A stretch of DNA of 15,452 bases from Microcystis aeruginosa W13-11 (GCA_009995705.1 JAADBR010000107.1:1-15452); one strand, 5' to 3'; counted from the stretch's first letter, positions 1 through 8,252 are shown. Translations and numbers: made by a program. Notes: generated from the sequence alone by a model not told the origin.

Positions 1-345
1 AGAAAGCAACTCAATCACCACATCAGGAGCTTTTTCTTCTTCCCAGACGACCCAGCTTTTCCGTTCTCTTCGAGGCACGTCCAACACCACAAATACATCA
101 GGTCCGCGATAATCCTCGTTCCGCACTTGATTGGGGCTAAAGTAAACAAACATATTGCCCCCCACAAACGCTTCTCGTCCTTGGGTTTTTAACCACCCGG
201 AGAGCGGTCTGACTAATAACTGCATTTGCAGTCCGTGTCGCTGGGTTTCCATGGGAATACCGTCATCAGAAAGTAGTTCATCTTGGGTAGGTGGGAGCTT
301 TATCTCTGGTGGGTTAGCTGCAATTAGGATTGTCTCTTGAGCCAT
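1..345 (-). CDS. Uma2 family (DUF820) putative endonuclease, 5' part
   Basis: The first 115 codons of a minus-strand gene are visible; the 3' part runs off the left edge. The protein starts MAQETILIAANPPEIKLPP. It contains the family-typical stretches GNMFVYFS (63-70), RGPDVFVVLDV (80-90) and the segment ending in VIELLS (110-115). In Uma2/DUF820 proteins these surround the acidic residues of a PD-(D/E)XK nuclease-like fold, here probably Asp83 and Glu112. The family occurs in many copies per genome in cyanobacteria and its biological role is unsettled; some members have been linked to mobile elements. The ATG at 343-345 fits the usual family start. The call rests on motif recognition and is fairly secure for the family, not for nuclease activity. 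It has no evident link to the sugar cluster that ends about 150 bp upstream of it. Confidence 0.82.
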   Translation of the reverse strand, partial: MAQETILIAANPPEIKLPPTQDELLSDDGIPMETQRHGLQMQLLVRPLSGWLKTQGREAFVGGNMFVYFSPNQVRNEDYRGPDVFVVLDVPRRERKSWVVWEEEKAPDVVIELLS

Positions 346-493
346 GGGTTGGTTGGGGTGAACAACTGATGCCACTTTCTTATCATAAACCATTGTCAAT
401 GTCAACCCAATTGCTACCGCATTTGTGCTGCCAAGCCTTCGGCTCGTTTTAGGTTATGGAATTTTGTCAAGATTCTCTGACTCTATTACAGTT

Positions 494-2635
494 CTAATCT
501 TTTATGTAAATCTTACAATTTTTCAGGATACGGTCATCTATGTTTTTCCCTGACTCTACAAGTTTGTAATTATTCTCATAGAGTAATTGTAAAAAAGTGC
601 CATGAATATTTTCTTTTATGGGAATTGGATTTATCATGGGACATAGGGTGACAATTGGATTGAATTTATTGAGACTATCAAGAAAACGGGTCTGAAAAGA
701 ATTGTCTCCAGAGAAGAAAGTAATAGAAATTATATCGGGATAAAACAATACCTTTCTGTTTTTGTGAAGATAATAATAGGATTCAAACCGATCAGAAATT
801 ATAATTGATGGACGGTTTAATTGCTTTTCTAATGTATCTACTCTCTCAGACAAGCTGGATAAAGCAGACATTTCCGAATAGCTTTTAGGGATTTTAAAAT
901 TGGATATAGTTAAAGGGATAAATTTTACACAAGCGATTAGGGACATAATAATAAAGGGCATGATTAATACACTGACAAGGGAGAGTCTTAATAACTCAAA
1001 CGAATTGGGCAATAGGATTGGCAAAAACTCCCTAAATGCCATTTTATTCTGCAGCAATTCTGGTTCAGATTCAGACATTTTTTCTCGACAATAACTAAAG
1101 ACATAATCAATCAAACAACCATAGGAAAGAAAAAATGGAAGTGATACAGATATCAAATTCCAAGGATGACTTCTATTGACAAAATAAAAGAGGCTAACTA
1201 TTCCCCAGATGGCAATTACAAAACGATACTTAGCGTTTTTATCTTCAATGGGACTTTGAAAAGATTGTATGATGTTAAAACCGTAAACAACCATAAATAT
1301 CATCCACATATTATCTGGAAAAGGCAAACCATAAAAGCCAAAGCCAGATTTAACAGTAGAACCCGTATAATTAGAAAAATTGATAAATTCTCCAGCAATA
1401 ATTCTAAAGCCAAAAATAACTATGGACATGATAATGATAAGATTGATACTAAATCCAGTTAATTTTTTAATCATGTTTTTTGCGCTAAAACCATCTACTT
1501 TGAACTCATTCCAAATGGAGATAAAGAAATACATAATCAAGACAACTATACCAGAATCAAAATTACTTAATAGAGCCATTGCCACTAGAAAATCTAGAAG
1601 CACATCTTGTAAGTTAATTGTTAAAAACTTCAAGGAAAAAGTAGCTTTATCGAGAAATTTTCTTTCAGATGTATATAACAAAGTAACCAGCAGAAGACAA
1701 GGAAATAAAGTTCTTAAAGGAAAATATTGAAAGTATAAATCTTGGGTTACTACCTTACCATAAAAATAACTCCAAAATAGGCAGCTAATAAATACTAAAA
1801 TTCTGATCAATGGATTTTTGTAGATAGCTTTAACTATTAAATAGTAAAGAATAATCTGAAGAGCAATCAAACTACACACAACAATTTTGATAGACAATAG
1901 ACTATTTCCTATTAATCGTGATAGTAGGCCAAGCCAAAGATAATATCCGCCATATATACTTTTAAATCCATCGTCAACAAGGGGAATAAAAGGGGAATCA
2001 CTATTAATGGCCGCTAATGGGAAGAGAACCAAATTAAAATGGTAGTTCGATGGATTAGTATAAACCAGACTCCAAGCAACTGATGTCACCGTTACTAAAA
2101 CGCCAATAAAAACTATATTCTCAATCAATAATGTTCTCAAAAATTTACGAAGGGAAAATAAGTATAAGAGAAAAAATAAAATAACTGTTAAAATTAATGC
2201 GACTGGAATTAGCACCAAAAAATTCAAGCTTAATAAATAAGTTGTCAGCTCATCTGAGTTGGATGACATCTCGGGTCTAATATAGCGCCTGAGACTTTCA
2301 GCAGTTCCTTGGGTAAAGAGCCTTTGAATTGCTATCGTGTTGAAAACAAGACCAAGTCCCCACGAAATTAAAAACTCAAGATTACGACTTTGATTTGTGA
2401 CTTGCCAATTATTGATTATTTTTGATAAAATAGAACTAAAATAGTTCAAAACTTTACCCAAGAATATAGGTAAAACAATAATTGAAATTGAAATAAATAG
2501 ATACCACATTGCTTCATACCTTTCATTTCCTTTCAATCTGCCAAATCTTGTGGTAAGAAGATAATTTACATCGATAAAAATAAGTAGGAACGCCCCTACT
2601 CCTTTGAGCCATTGATCGATCATATTTTTGTTCAT
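494..2635 (-). CDS. Large polytopic membrane protein, possible GT-C type glycosyltransferase
   Basis: This 713-residue protein has many hydrophobic segments over roughly residues 1-600, then a soluble C-terminal domain of about 110 residues (from about 600). A loop near 208-245 reads SDSPFIPLV-DDGFKSIYGGYY. An acidic pair followed by a 'KS.YG' stretch in an early loop resembles GT-C type membrane glycosyltransferases that use polyprenyl-linked sugars, but I cannot name a family. The N-terminal block of about four hydrophobic segments (12-190) precedes that loop, so it may be an added domain. It is the last gene of the minus-strand polysaccharide cluster, 75 bp after rfbH, with a perfect hairpin between them. 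Coding DNA looks more AT-rich than the neighbouring rfbH, as is common for exchangeable glycan genes. The ATG at 2635 has no clear Shine-Dalgarno; a second ATG lies four codons in. A flippase-like or modifying membrane role is also possible. Confidence 0.72.
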   Translation of the reverse strand: MNKNMIDQWLKGVGAFLLIFIDVNYLLTTRFGRLKGNERYEAMWYLFISISIIVLPIFLGKVLNYFSSILSKIINNWQVTNQSRNLEFLISWGLGLVFNTIAIQRLFTQGTAESLRRYIRPEMSSNSDELTTYLLSLNFLVLIPVALILTVILFFLLYLFSLRKFLRTLLIENIVFIGVLVTVTSVAWSLVYTNPSNYHFNLVLFPLAAINSDSPFIPLVDDGFKSIYGGYYLWLGLLSRLIGNSLLSIKIVVCSLIALQIILYYLIVKAIYKNPLIRILVFISCLFWSYFYGKVVTQDLYFQYFPLRTLFPCLLLVTLLYTSERKFLDKATFSLKFLTINLQDVLLDFLVAMALLSNFDSGIVVLIMYFFISIWNEFKVDGFSAKNMIKKLTGFSINLIIIMSIVIFGFRIIAGEFINFSNYTGSTVKSGFGFYGLPFPDNMWMIFMVVYGFNIIQSFQSPIEDKNAKYRFVIAIWGIVSLFYFVNRSHPWNLISVSLPFFLSYGCLIDYVFSYCREKMSESEPELLQNKMAFREFLPILLPNSFELLRLSLVSVLIMPFIIMSLIACVKFIPLTISNFKIPKSYSEMSALSSLSERVDTLEKQLNRPSIIISDRFESYYYLHKNRKVLFYPDIISITFFSGDNSFQTRFLDSLNKFNPIVTLCPMINPIPIKENIHGTFLQLLYENNYKLVESGKNIDDRILKNCKIYIKD

Positions 2636-2672
2636 TTATCTAATTTAATTTGAAGTATTATTGATAATTATG

Positions 2673-2696
2673 GACAATTCTGACGGCAGAATTGTC
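2673..2696. repeat. Perfect 10-bp hairpin between rfbH and the membrane-protein gene
   Basis: GACAATTCTG (2673-2682) and its exact reverse complement CAGAATTGTC (2687-2696) flank a 4-nt loop ACGG. It lies 15 bp downstream of the rfbH stop and about 40 bp upstream of the next gene. No run of T follows the stem on the minus strand, so it does not look like a classical intrinsic terminator. It may stabilise the rfbH transcript end or reduce read-through. Confidence 0.6.
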
Positions 2697-2710
2697 GGCT
2701 TGAGCTTGTG

Positions 2711-4048
2711 TTAACTCCTACAAAATGCTCTCATAGTTTCGGCTACATACTCTAACATCTCCTTGGTTAATCCCGGAAATACCCCAATCCAAAACACTCC
2801 TTCCATGATTTTATCTGCATTACTCAAATCCCCAATAACTCGATAATTTAATCCTTGATACAGAGGTTGTCGCAGTAAATTACCCCCAAATAATAGCCTT
2901 GTGCCGATGCGTTTTTCCTCCAAATGCTTAACTAAATCATTACGGCTAAAAGGCGCATCTTCCTTAACTAAGATAGGAAAGCCGAACCAACTCGGTTCAG
3001 AATGGGGACTTGCTTCGGGCAGAACTAAAACATCTTGTAAGTCTTGTAATTTTTGATGTAAAAAGGCGAAATTTTCCCAGCGCTTTTGGATAAATTCTGG
3101 CAATTTATCCAGTTGAGCTACCCCTACAGCCGCTTGCATATCTGTCATCTTCAGGTTATAGCCCACATGAGAATAGGTGTACTTATGGTCGTAGCCAAAG
3201 GGTAAATCTCCTAACTGCCAACCGAAGCGTTTATTACAGGTATTATCTACCCCCGGAGGACACCAACAATCTCTCCCCCAGTCGCGGAAAGATTCGACAA
3301 TCTTTTTCAAGCGGGTATCACTGGTTAAAATCGCACCCCCTTCTCCCATGGTCATGTGATGGGCGGGATAAAAGCTAACCGTTGCTAAATGCCCAAAGGT
3401 GCCGGTTTTTTGCCCTTTATAGAGACTTCCCACTGCGTCACAGTTATCCTCAACTACCCAGAGGTCATGTTTTTCGGCAAAAGCCATCACCGCTTCTAAA
3501 TTAAACGGATTTCCCAAGGTATGAGCGATCATAATGGCTTTGGTCTTTTCTGACAGGGCTAATTCCAGCTGCTCGATGTCAAGGTCATAACCGGGTAATT
3601 TAACGTCTAAAAAGACCGGAATTAGCTGATTTTGGAAGATAGGATTAACTGTCGTGGGAAACCCTGCCGCAACGGTAATCACCTCATCCCCCGGTTTAAG
3701 TTGTTTTTCTGCCAATTTAGGGGAAGTTAAGGCACTTAAAGCCACTAAATTCGCTGAAGAACCCGAATTGACTAATAAACAATGTTTTACTCCCATCCAC
3801 TGGGCAAAACGTTCCTCAAATTCTGCGGCATATCTGCCCGTCGTGAGCCAGAAATCTAGGGAAGAATCCACTAATTTCACTAATTCTTGCTCATCAAATA
3901 CCTTACCCGAAACTGGAACATAGGTTTGCCCCGCCACAAAAGCCCGGGGTTGAAATTTGAAGTCATAGTATTTTTGAACCGCTTGGAAAACTTGCGACCG
4001 CAGTTCTGCTTCGGTAGTTGTACTGGGGGGAGAAATGGATTGAGTCAT
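2711..4048 (-). CDS. rfbH: RfbH: CDP-4-keto-6-deoxy-D-glucose 3-dehydrase (E1)
   Basis: This 445-residue protein has the usual length of RfbH/DdhC. The family uses pyridoxamine phosphate plus a [2Fe-2S] cluster to remove the C3 hydroxyl of CDP-6-deoxy-4-ketoglucose, working with a separate reductase (E3). Two diagnostic features are visible. The lysine that binds PLP in ordinary aminotransferases is replaced by histidine (His230 in [14 protein letters not shown]). The cluster ligands follow the E1 spacing C-X57-C-X1-C-X7-C at Cys203, Cys261, Cys263 and Cys271. Other fold motifs are NSGSSANL (94-101) and [11 protein letters not shown] (198-208). The gene follows the GT-B-like gene by 20 bp, so the two are probably co-transcribed. 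The ATG at 4048 gives the family start, with no strong Shine-Dalgarno. No reductase partner is in the window, so it must be encoded elsewhere or be a general ferredoxin reductase. Confidence 0.95.
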   Translation of the reverse strand: MTQSISPPSTTTEAELRSQVFQAVQKYYDFKFQPRAFVAGQTYVPVSGKVFDEQELVKLVDSSLDFWLTTGRYAAEFEERFAQWMGVKHCLLVNSGSSANLVALSALTSPKLAEKQLKPGDEVITVAAGFPTTVNPIFQNQLIPVFLDVKLPGYDLDIEQLELALSEKTKAIMIAHTLGNPFNLEAVMAFAEKHDLWVVEDNCDAVGSLYKGQKTGTFGHLATVSFYPAHHMTMGEGGAILTSDTRLKKIVESFRDWGRDCWCPPGVDNTCNKRFGWQLGDLPFGYDHKYTYSHVGYNLKMTDMQAAVGVAQLDKLPEFIQKRWENFAFLHQKLQDLQDVLVLPEASPHSEPSWFGFPILVKEDAPFSRNDLVKHLEEKRIGTRLLFGGNLLRQPLYQGLNYRVIGDLSNADKIMEGVFWIGVFPGLTKEMLEYVAETMRAFCRS

Positions 4049-4068
4049 GATTTATGCAATAATGTTCG

Positions 4069-5112
4069 TTAGAAAAACCGCTCGATGAAACTGTTAATTG
4101 TTCTGTCTTTAAAATTGTCTAATTTCAATTTAGAACAACGTCTCCAGAAAAGGTTTTTTTTCTGACTTTCCGTTAATTCAATCCATTCATTATAGGTAGG
4201 AAACGCAAATTCCTCAAAAAATTTTATAAATCTTTCACAACCTTTTTCTGCGGTAAAATCCTTAGCCCTTTCCCTGGCATTGCTGACCATATTAGCATAA
4301 AGGTCGGGACTACTCTTTAACTTACTAACTGCTGATATAGCTTCGTCCAGAGAATTAACCAAAAGAAAGTCTAAGTCGCTTTTCTTTTCTGCCAAGATTG
4401 AGGACTCTGGAGTCACGATGGCTGGAACACCAGTTCGCCAACAATTGATTAATTTATTAGCGGGTTTGTTGATGTATGGATTGCCATCGAAACTTCTGGC
4501 AGTAATAACCACATCTATATTACTATAGTCGTTCCACTTTTTAGGCTCAAGAATTGGTAACCATTTGCATCCTAGAGAAGATAGAGCATCACGCCATTTA
4601 TCCGATTTCAGATCTTCTGCTAATTGAGATTGATGACCAAGATAAGCCACATTTTCAACTAGACAGCCACGCTCTTTCAATCGAGGGATCAATCCGGGCT
4701 GAGGCCAAAGTGAAACAAGGCAATAAGGATTCCAAATAGAATTACGGTTCTTCTGGAAATCCACGGGATTATTAACAATATTTATATGGGCAGGTGGATA
4801 AAACTGTTGATCAGATTTCACCACAATTAACATAGCATTTCCTGGATATTTGTAAAAACGGGTAGGTCTCCCAAGATATTTTTTGATCTCTAGCAAGGTT
4901 TTATCAAAACTCTTTCTATCTGCGAACACAATTCCTTCCTCAGGAATTGTGTTAATAACTTCACAATCTAAACCTGCCTTTTTAAGATAGATATAACTCG
5001 TCGCAATTTCCCCTGAAAAATGATCATGAATACCAAGGAAAGAGTCAGGATCTTGTCTGTTAAGTAACCGCATCTCCCTTTCACTTGTTGCGTAGAAGTA
5101 AACTTTGGTCAT
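4069..5112 (-). CDS. GT-B-like glycosyltransferase of unknown specificity
   Basis: This 347-residue soluble protein has no signal peptide or membrane segment. The N-terminal half carries a Rossmann-like start (MTKVYFYAT) and scattered charged segments. The C-terminal half contains VVITARSFDG (201-210) followed by KPANKLINCWRTGVPAI (216-232) and a helix-rich tail. The 'KP..KL...W..G.PAI..PES' pattern matches the nucleotide-sugar-binding half of GT-B glycosyltransferases, where a lysine and nearby residues contact the donor. Donor and acceptor cannot be read from sequence. It sits between rfbG and rfbH, 20 bp upstream of rfbH, so a role in adding a CDP-linked deoxysugar or another residue of the same glycan is plausible. 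Upstream are an inverted-repeat element and 284 bp without a gene, so it may have its own promoter. The family assignment is moderately sure. Confidence 0.68.
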   Translation of the reverse strand: MTKVYFYATSEREMRLLNRQDPDSFLGIHDHFSGEIATSYIYLKKAGLDCEVINTIPEEGIVFADRKSFDKTLLEIKKYLGRPTRFYKYPGNAMLIVVKSDQQFYPPAHINIVNNPVDFQKNRNSIWNPYCLVSLWPQPGLIPRLKERGCLVENVAYLGHQSQLAEDLKSDKWRDALSSLGCKWLPILEPKKWNDYSNIDVVITARSFDGNPYINKPANKLINCWRTGVPAIVTPESSILAEKKSDLDFLLVNSLDEAISAVSKLKSSPDLYANMVSNARERAKDFTAEKGCERFIKFFEEFAFPTYNEWIELTESQKKNLFWRRCSKLKLDNFKDRTINSFIERFF

Positions 5113-5123
5113 ATTTGTAGAAT

Positions 5124-5148
5124 TTATCCTAATGGTGATGTACGAAGT
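5124..5148 (+). repeat. Dispersed short repeat, copy 1 (left-half match)
   Basis: This stretch, TTATCCTAATGGTGATGTAC plus five bases, matches 9501-9525 at 22 of 25 positions by hand alignment. The similarity weakens to the right. It lies just upstream of the GT-B-like gene start and next to the inverted-repeat element at 5174-5387. It may be a remnant of a dispersed non-coding element. Confidence 0.4.
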
Positions 5149-5173
5149 CTCTGGTTTTGAGGAACGCTGGAAT

Positions 5174-5387
5174 GTAGTGGATTGTTTCAGCTAATTTGGT
5201 GTATTAGAAAAATGCTAAGTACCTAAGCAAAATTAATTACACATATCTAACCCCCTCTTGCCTTTTGCCTCTTGCCTTTTGCCTATCTTTACTAGGAAAT
5301 TAATTTTGCACGACTACTTATAAATTCTATAATCTAAGACTTTAAGCCGAAATCTATTGTCCTATTTTAGCTGAAACAGTCCAGTAA
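5174..5387. repeat. Nested inverted repeats, MITE-like non-coding element
   Basis: Two nested pairs of inverted arms are visible. The outer pair is ATTGTTTCAGCTAA (5181-5194) against TTAGCTGAAACAGT (5366-5379), 13 of 14 positions, extending imperfectly to about 5174 and 5387. The inner pair is GCAAAATTAATT (5227-5238) against AATTAATTTTGC (5298-5309), perfect, with TAAGTA/TACTTA at its outer side (5216-5221 and 5315-5320). The centre holds a 14-bp tandem repeat. There is no ORF inside. The form resembles a miniature inverted-repeat element, possibly one inserted in another. It separates rfbG from the next gene of the cluster and could act as a terminator or insulator, or simply be a remnant. 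Confidence 0.55.
5255..5282. repeat. Two perfect tandem copies of a 14-bp CTCTTGCCTTTTGC unit
   Basis: The unit occurs at 5255-5268 and again at 5269-5282, in the centre of the nested inverted repeat. Similar TTGCC/TTTGCC runs are, as I recall, common in intergenic DNA of cyanobacteria. No coding role is seen. Confidence 0.7.
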
Positions 5388-5396
5388 CAATAAGTA

Positions 5397-6542
5397 TTAT
5401 GGAACACAAAAGCTACCTACTTTTTCACTGAAGACATCGGCCTGGTATAGATCGATTTGTGATCGAGTTAAGTTTTGAAACCCTTGATTATTGCTAGGTG
5501 CAATTTGAGCCGCTTGATAATACCATGTCACCGTTTCCTTGAGGGTTTGCCGAAAATCCCAGACGGGTTGCCATTTTAGGGTATGGAAAGCCTTATCTGT
5601 GACTAGATTAAGCAATTTAGCCTCATGAACAGCATTCGGATCACTTTGATCGAGCCAAGTACCTGGCCAAAGTTGTAGGATAGACTCAACTAACTCTTTA
5701 ACTGGGCGATTAGAAGTCAGAGACGGACCGAAATTGAACGCCCCATATAACCCCCGGCTGTCTTGCTGCCAATTAGCCGTCATCAACTGCTCATAAATCG
5801 ACTCAGCCAACCGTAAATACCCCCCCAAAGGCTCTAAAACGTGCTGCCAAGGGCGAGTCGCTAAAGGGTTCCGCACGGGAATCGCTTCGGACTTCATCAA
5901 GGCCCGCATCGCATCGGGTACAATCCGATCTAGAGACCAATCTCCGCCACCGATGACATTTCCGGCCCTGGCGCTGGCAATGCCGATGGGGGTTTGAGGG
6001 GTTTTAAAGAAGGAATTTCGCCAAGATGCGATCGCCAATTCCGCCCCCGCTTTGCTAGAACTATAGGGATCATAACCCCCTAACGGGTCATTTTCCCGAT
6101 AACCATAGACCCATTCCCGATTCTCATAGCACTTATCGCTAGTAATAAACACGGCGGCACAGGGATTAGTCAGGCTTTTCAGGGCCTCTAAAACGTGAAT
6201 AGTCCCCATAACATTTGTGTTCCACGTTTCCACCGACTCCAGATAAGAAAGCCGCACTAGGGGTTGCGCTGCTAAATGAAAGACTACATCCGGTTGCCAT
6301 GAAGCGATTAAACGAGTTACTAACTCAGCCTCTCGAATATCCCCTATATGGTGACTCAAATTTTTAGCTAAGTCTAATTGGTTAAATAAAGCGGGGGTGG
6401 TATTGGGAGCTAAACTGAGGCCTTTTACCGCTGCCCCCAGATGGAGTAACCAAAAGGCCAGCCAAGACCCCTTAAAGCCAGTATGACCCGTGATAAAGAC
6501 CTTTTTGCCTGGCCAAAATGCTTTCTTTACCATATTTTCCAT
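5397..6542 (-). CDS. rfbG: RfbG: CDP-glucose 4,6-dehydratase (intact copy)
   Basis: This 381-residue NAD-dependent short-chain dehydrogenase of the extended type converts CDP-glucose to CDP-4-keto-6-deoxyglucose, the substrate of RfbH. The NAD-binding glycine motif is GHTGFKG (19-25). The dehydratase active site TSDKCYEN (134-141) supplies Asp136 and Lys137, and the catalytic YxxxK is Tyr160-Lys164. Length is near the usual 355-380. The ATG at 6542 overlaps the 3' end of an rfbF stub by 16 bp, as the equivalent ATG at 8531 overlaps full rfbF, so this start is ancestral. Here the stub replaces a working rfbF, and rfbG is about 2 kb from its partner with a glycosyltransferase gene between. Its transcription may depend on a promoter in the inserted DNA (6777-6806). 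The first about 93 codons are duplicated at 8253-8531. Confidence 0.95.
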   Translation of the reverse strand: MENMVKKAFWPGKKVFITGHTGFKGSWLAFWLLHLGAAVKGLSLAPNTTPALFNQLDLAKNLSHHIGDIREAELVTRLIASWQPDVVFHLAAQPLVRLSYLESVETWNTNVMGTIHVLEALKSLTNPCAAVFITSDKCYENREWVYGYRENDPLGGYDPYSSSKAGAELAIASWRNSFFKTPQTPIGIASARAGNVIGGGDWSLDRIVPDAMRALMKSEAIPVRNPLATRPWQHVLEPLGGYLRLAESIYEQLMTANWQQDSRGLYGAFNFGPSLTSNRPVKELVESILQLWPGTWLDQSDPNAVHEAKLLNLVTDKAFHTLKWQPVWDFRQTLKETVTWYYQAAQIAPSNNQGFQNLTRSQIDLYQADVFSEKVGSFCVP

Positions 6543-6624
6543 CTAGCTTGTCCAGTGTCATAAAGGTGATTGAGTATTTCCATTTCTCGGTAAGTATCCA
6601 TGCACCGCCAAAACCCATCAGGCT
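6264..6624. repeat. 361-bp direct repeat, copy A (end of rfbF stub and start of intact rfbG)
   Basis: It aligns without gaps to 8253-8613 at a constant offset of 1989. I count about 35 mismatches, so about 90% identity. The copy spans the last 31 codons of rfbF and the first 93 of rfbG. Similarity ends sharply at 6624/6625, where the rfbF stub meets unrelated DNA. Towards lower coordinates rfbG simply continues. Confidence 0.93.
6527..6624 (-). pseudogene. rfbF: 3' stub of a second rfbF copy
   Basis: Read on the minus strand, this encodes PDGFWRCMDTYREMEILNHL then YDTGQARWKIW and a stop at 6527-6529. It matches the C-terminus of the full RfbF with two substitutions in the aligned 31 residues after the junction (Gln to Arg, Leu to Ile). 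Everything 5' of this is missing and replaced by unrelated sequence, so no enzyme can be made. It marks one breakpoint of the rfbF-rfbG rearrangement and keeps the original 16-bp overlap with rfbG. Confidence 0.9.
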
Positions 6625-6866
6625 CGTCCCGGAAGGAGAGGGGAGCTATTATTGTCCACAAGTCAAATAGACTCGCTATACTGGGTTTTCAGTTAATTTC
6701 AACAGCTTTGTGCAAGTAATCCCTGAAAAGAGTCTTCGTGAAGGCTTAAACCTATCACCCTAACTCTTTGGTATCCACTATACATGAACTTGACCGAGGA
6801 TGTCAATTGGTTAAGGGGCTTTGACAATTCATCTAGTCCTGCTATATATAGGCTGTAATTAAACTT
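6625..6866. other. Non-coding DNA between GT87-like gene and rfbF stub
   Basis: About 240 bp with no plausible ORF on either strand. It belongs to the DNA inserted between the two rfbF-rfbG repeat copies. The only structure I can support is a promoter-like pair facing rfbG at 6777-6806. The rest may be a remnant of an older element, but I recognise none. Confidence 0.5.
6777..6806 (-). promoter_or_regulatory. Putative sigma-70 type promoter facing rfbG
   Basis: On the minus strand a perfect -35 TTGACA (6801-6806) is followed, after an 18-nt spacer, by TATAGT (6777-6782). Transcription would start near 6770 and run through the rfbF stub into rfbG. It lies in the inserted DNA, so rfbG could be expressed although separated from rfbF. 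The match is by eye only. Confidence 0.5.
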
Positions 6867-8186
6867 TTATCCAGAAAATTTGCCAGACAATCTCTTATGT
6901 ACTAAACTTTTTAGCCATTCAGGCATAGAGAGAATTGCCATGTATAATAAATTGGCAGCTAAGAGCCAATTGATCATTTCATCAACTAACCAAGGATATA
7001 AGAATGGACTTGCGTAAAAGGTTACCACTATAGCGACTAAAGCCATACTGCAAGGTAAGCTTAATTGATTTTCTTGCTTAATCCAATCCAAGATTTGAGG
7101 AAGGGCAAAGATGAGAAAAGTTAATTTGTAATCATAAAGCATGCCGATAACAAGAAAATTTCCTAAATGAATTGCTGCCGCAAGACGGAAGTAATCAATG
7201 TGTCGACTCTTATCTAAAGATTTGTCCAAATCGGTTGAGATAAAATCCGAACTAAGCCATTCTTTAAAATTTTTAAATTTCGACAATAAAACTCTGGTTA
7301 AGATTGACATAGTATATAAAATCATAATTATATATATCATATATTTGACCGTCCCTTTAATATCAGTTTCGCCGCTAGTAAGCTTTAATAGAATATATTT
7401 GACTGCACTAAAGAGGACTTTATAGCCAAAACTATACCAAATCCTCCCATCATGAATGCTTGAGATAGTTTTCATCTCCCCTACACTAGCGAGAAAATAA
7501 GTAATAAAAGCAGTGGTAAAAATAGCCGACAAGAACAGAAATAGATTTCTTTTTTCTTTAATAATTACTGCCAGACCGAAAATGGGAAATAGTTTAATAA
7601 CTCCCCAAAAAAATATTAACAAATAGGCACACAACCTAAAAATTAATGCTCGGCTATTTTTAATTATTATTAGTCCGACACCAAGCCAGGAATAGATAAC
7701 AATGTCTACGTTGCCACGTTCGACTAAAAGCATTACCGGTGGTGAGCATAAAATTAGGGCATAAACTATAGCTTCTTGATAATTTAATCTGCCAATGATA
7801 ATTAAAGTTATCACATAAAAGATTAGAGCAAACAAAACTCCTAAAAATATAGTATTACGCTGCCCTAACCCCAGCCAAGTTAATGAAGACCAGCTACTAG
7901 GATAAGCTATTTGAGTGAAGCAGGAATTATTTGTGAGGGAAACTTTGCCTGTCAATCGATCACAATCAAAAGCACCTAATACGGCTGCAAGATCGATAAA
8001 AGGGTTTTCAGCCGCAGGAACCCCAAGTCTCCACCAAAAATTGTGATAGGGAACAAAAAAGTTAGCTAGATACAATAACCCAAAATACCCTAAGAGTGCG
8101 GCAATTACCAAAAATCTGCCATCAATTTTTGATTGCTGTTTGAGCATTTTCCTAATCTGGATATGTATTGAATTTACTATGTCCAC
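6867..8186 (-). CDS. GT87-like (DUF2029) polytopic membrane glycosyltransferase
   Basis: A hydrophobic protein with about 10 membrane segments. With the start chosen here it has 439 residues. GT87-like features are an early non-cytoplasmic loop rich in acidic residues (PFIDLAAVLGAFDCDR, about 62-77), the LLVERGNVD stretch (about 154-161) and KLFP (198-201). GT87 enzymes, such as mycobacterial mannosyltransferases, take sugars from polyprenyl phosphate carriers; the sugar here is unknown. The GTG at 8186 is preferred because a perfect AGGAGG lies 6 nt upstream. An in-frame TTG at 8225 would add 13 residues but has no ribosome binding site. A possible -10 TATACT lies on the minus strand at 8238-8243. 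The gene is the main cargo between two diverged rfbF-rfbG repeats, and its AT-rich DNA suggests acquisition from another source. Confidence 0.82.
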   Translation of the reverse strand: MDIVNSIHIQIRKMLKQQSKIDGRFLVIAALLGYFGLLYLANFFVPYHNFWWRLGVPAAENPFIDLAAVLGAFDCDRLTGKVSLTNNSCFTQIAYPSSWSSLTWLGLGQRNTIFLGVLFALIFYVITLIIIGRLNYQEAIVYALILCSPPVMLLVERGNVDIVIYSWLGVGLIIIKNSRALIFRLCAYLLIFFWGVIKLFPIFGLAVIIKEKRNLFLFLSAIFTTAFITYFLASVGEMKTISSIHDGRIWYSFGYKVLFSAVKYILLKLTSGETDIKGTVKYMIYIIMILYTMSILTRVLLSKFKNFKEWLSSDFISTDLDKSLDKSRHIDYFRLAAAIHLGNFLVIGMLYDYKLTFLIFALPQILDWIKQENQLSLPCSMALVAIVVTFYASPFLYPWLVDEMINWLLAANLLYMAILSMPEWLKSLVHKRLSGKFSG

Positions 8187-8192
8187 TTTGTG

Positions 8193-8198
8193 CCTCCT
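8193..8198 (-). promoter_or_regulatory. Shine-Dalgarno AGGAGG deciding the GTG start of the GT87-like gene
   Basis: Minus-strand AGGAGG is followed by 6 nt and then GTG at 8184-8186. A perfect Shine-Dalgarno is uncommon among the genes of this window, so it is strong support for the shorter reading frame. Confidence 0.75.
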
Positions 8199-8252
8199 GC
8201 TATTAAAGGATTGATTATCTGTCAATGACCTGAGTTCAGTATAAGACGCTCA

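Noticed and set aside
155..340. 61-codon plus-strand ORF at the left end
   Set aside because: Antisense to the Uma2 gene, which has clear conserved motifs.
382..404. TTGACATTGACA doublet upstream of the Uma2 gene as a promoter with TATGAT
   Set aside because: The spacing to the TATGAT at 382-387 is only 11 nt from the distal TTGACA and less from the proximal one, too short for a standard promoter.
418..450. Hairpin AGCC-TTC-GGCT as terminator of the 713-residue protein gene
   Set aside because: The stem is only four pairs and has no T-run in the minus-strand direction.
900..1730. Plus-strand ORFs of 64, 98 and 116 codons
   Set aside because: They lie opposite the membrane protein gene, overlap each other and show no family pattern; antisense shadows of an AT-rich gene.
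5251..5283. CTCTTGCCTTTTGC repeats as a CRISPR-like array
   Set aside because: Only two units directly joined without spacers; a simple tandem repeat.
8203..8225. TTGACA at 8220-8225 as the -35 of a promoter for the GT87-like gene, with TTG as start
   Set aside because: A -10 at normal spacing would fall on the Shine-Dalgarno AGGAGG, and the TTG itself has no ribosome binding site.
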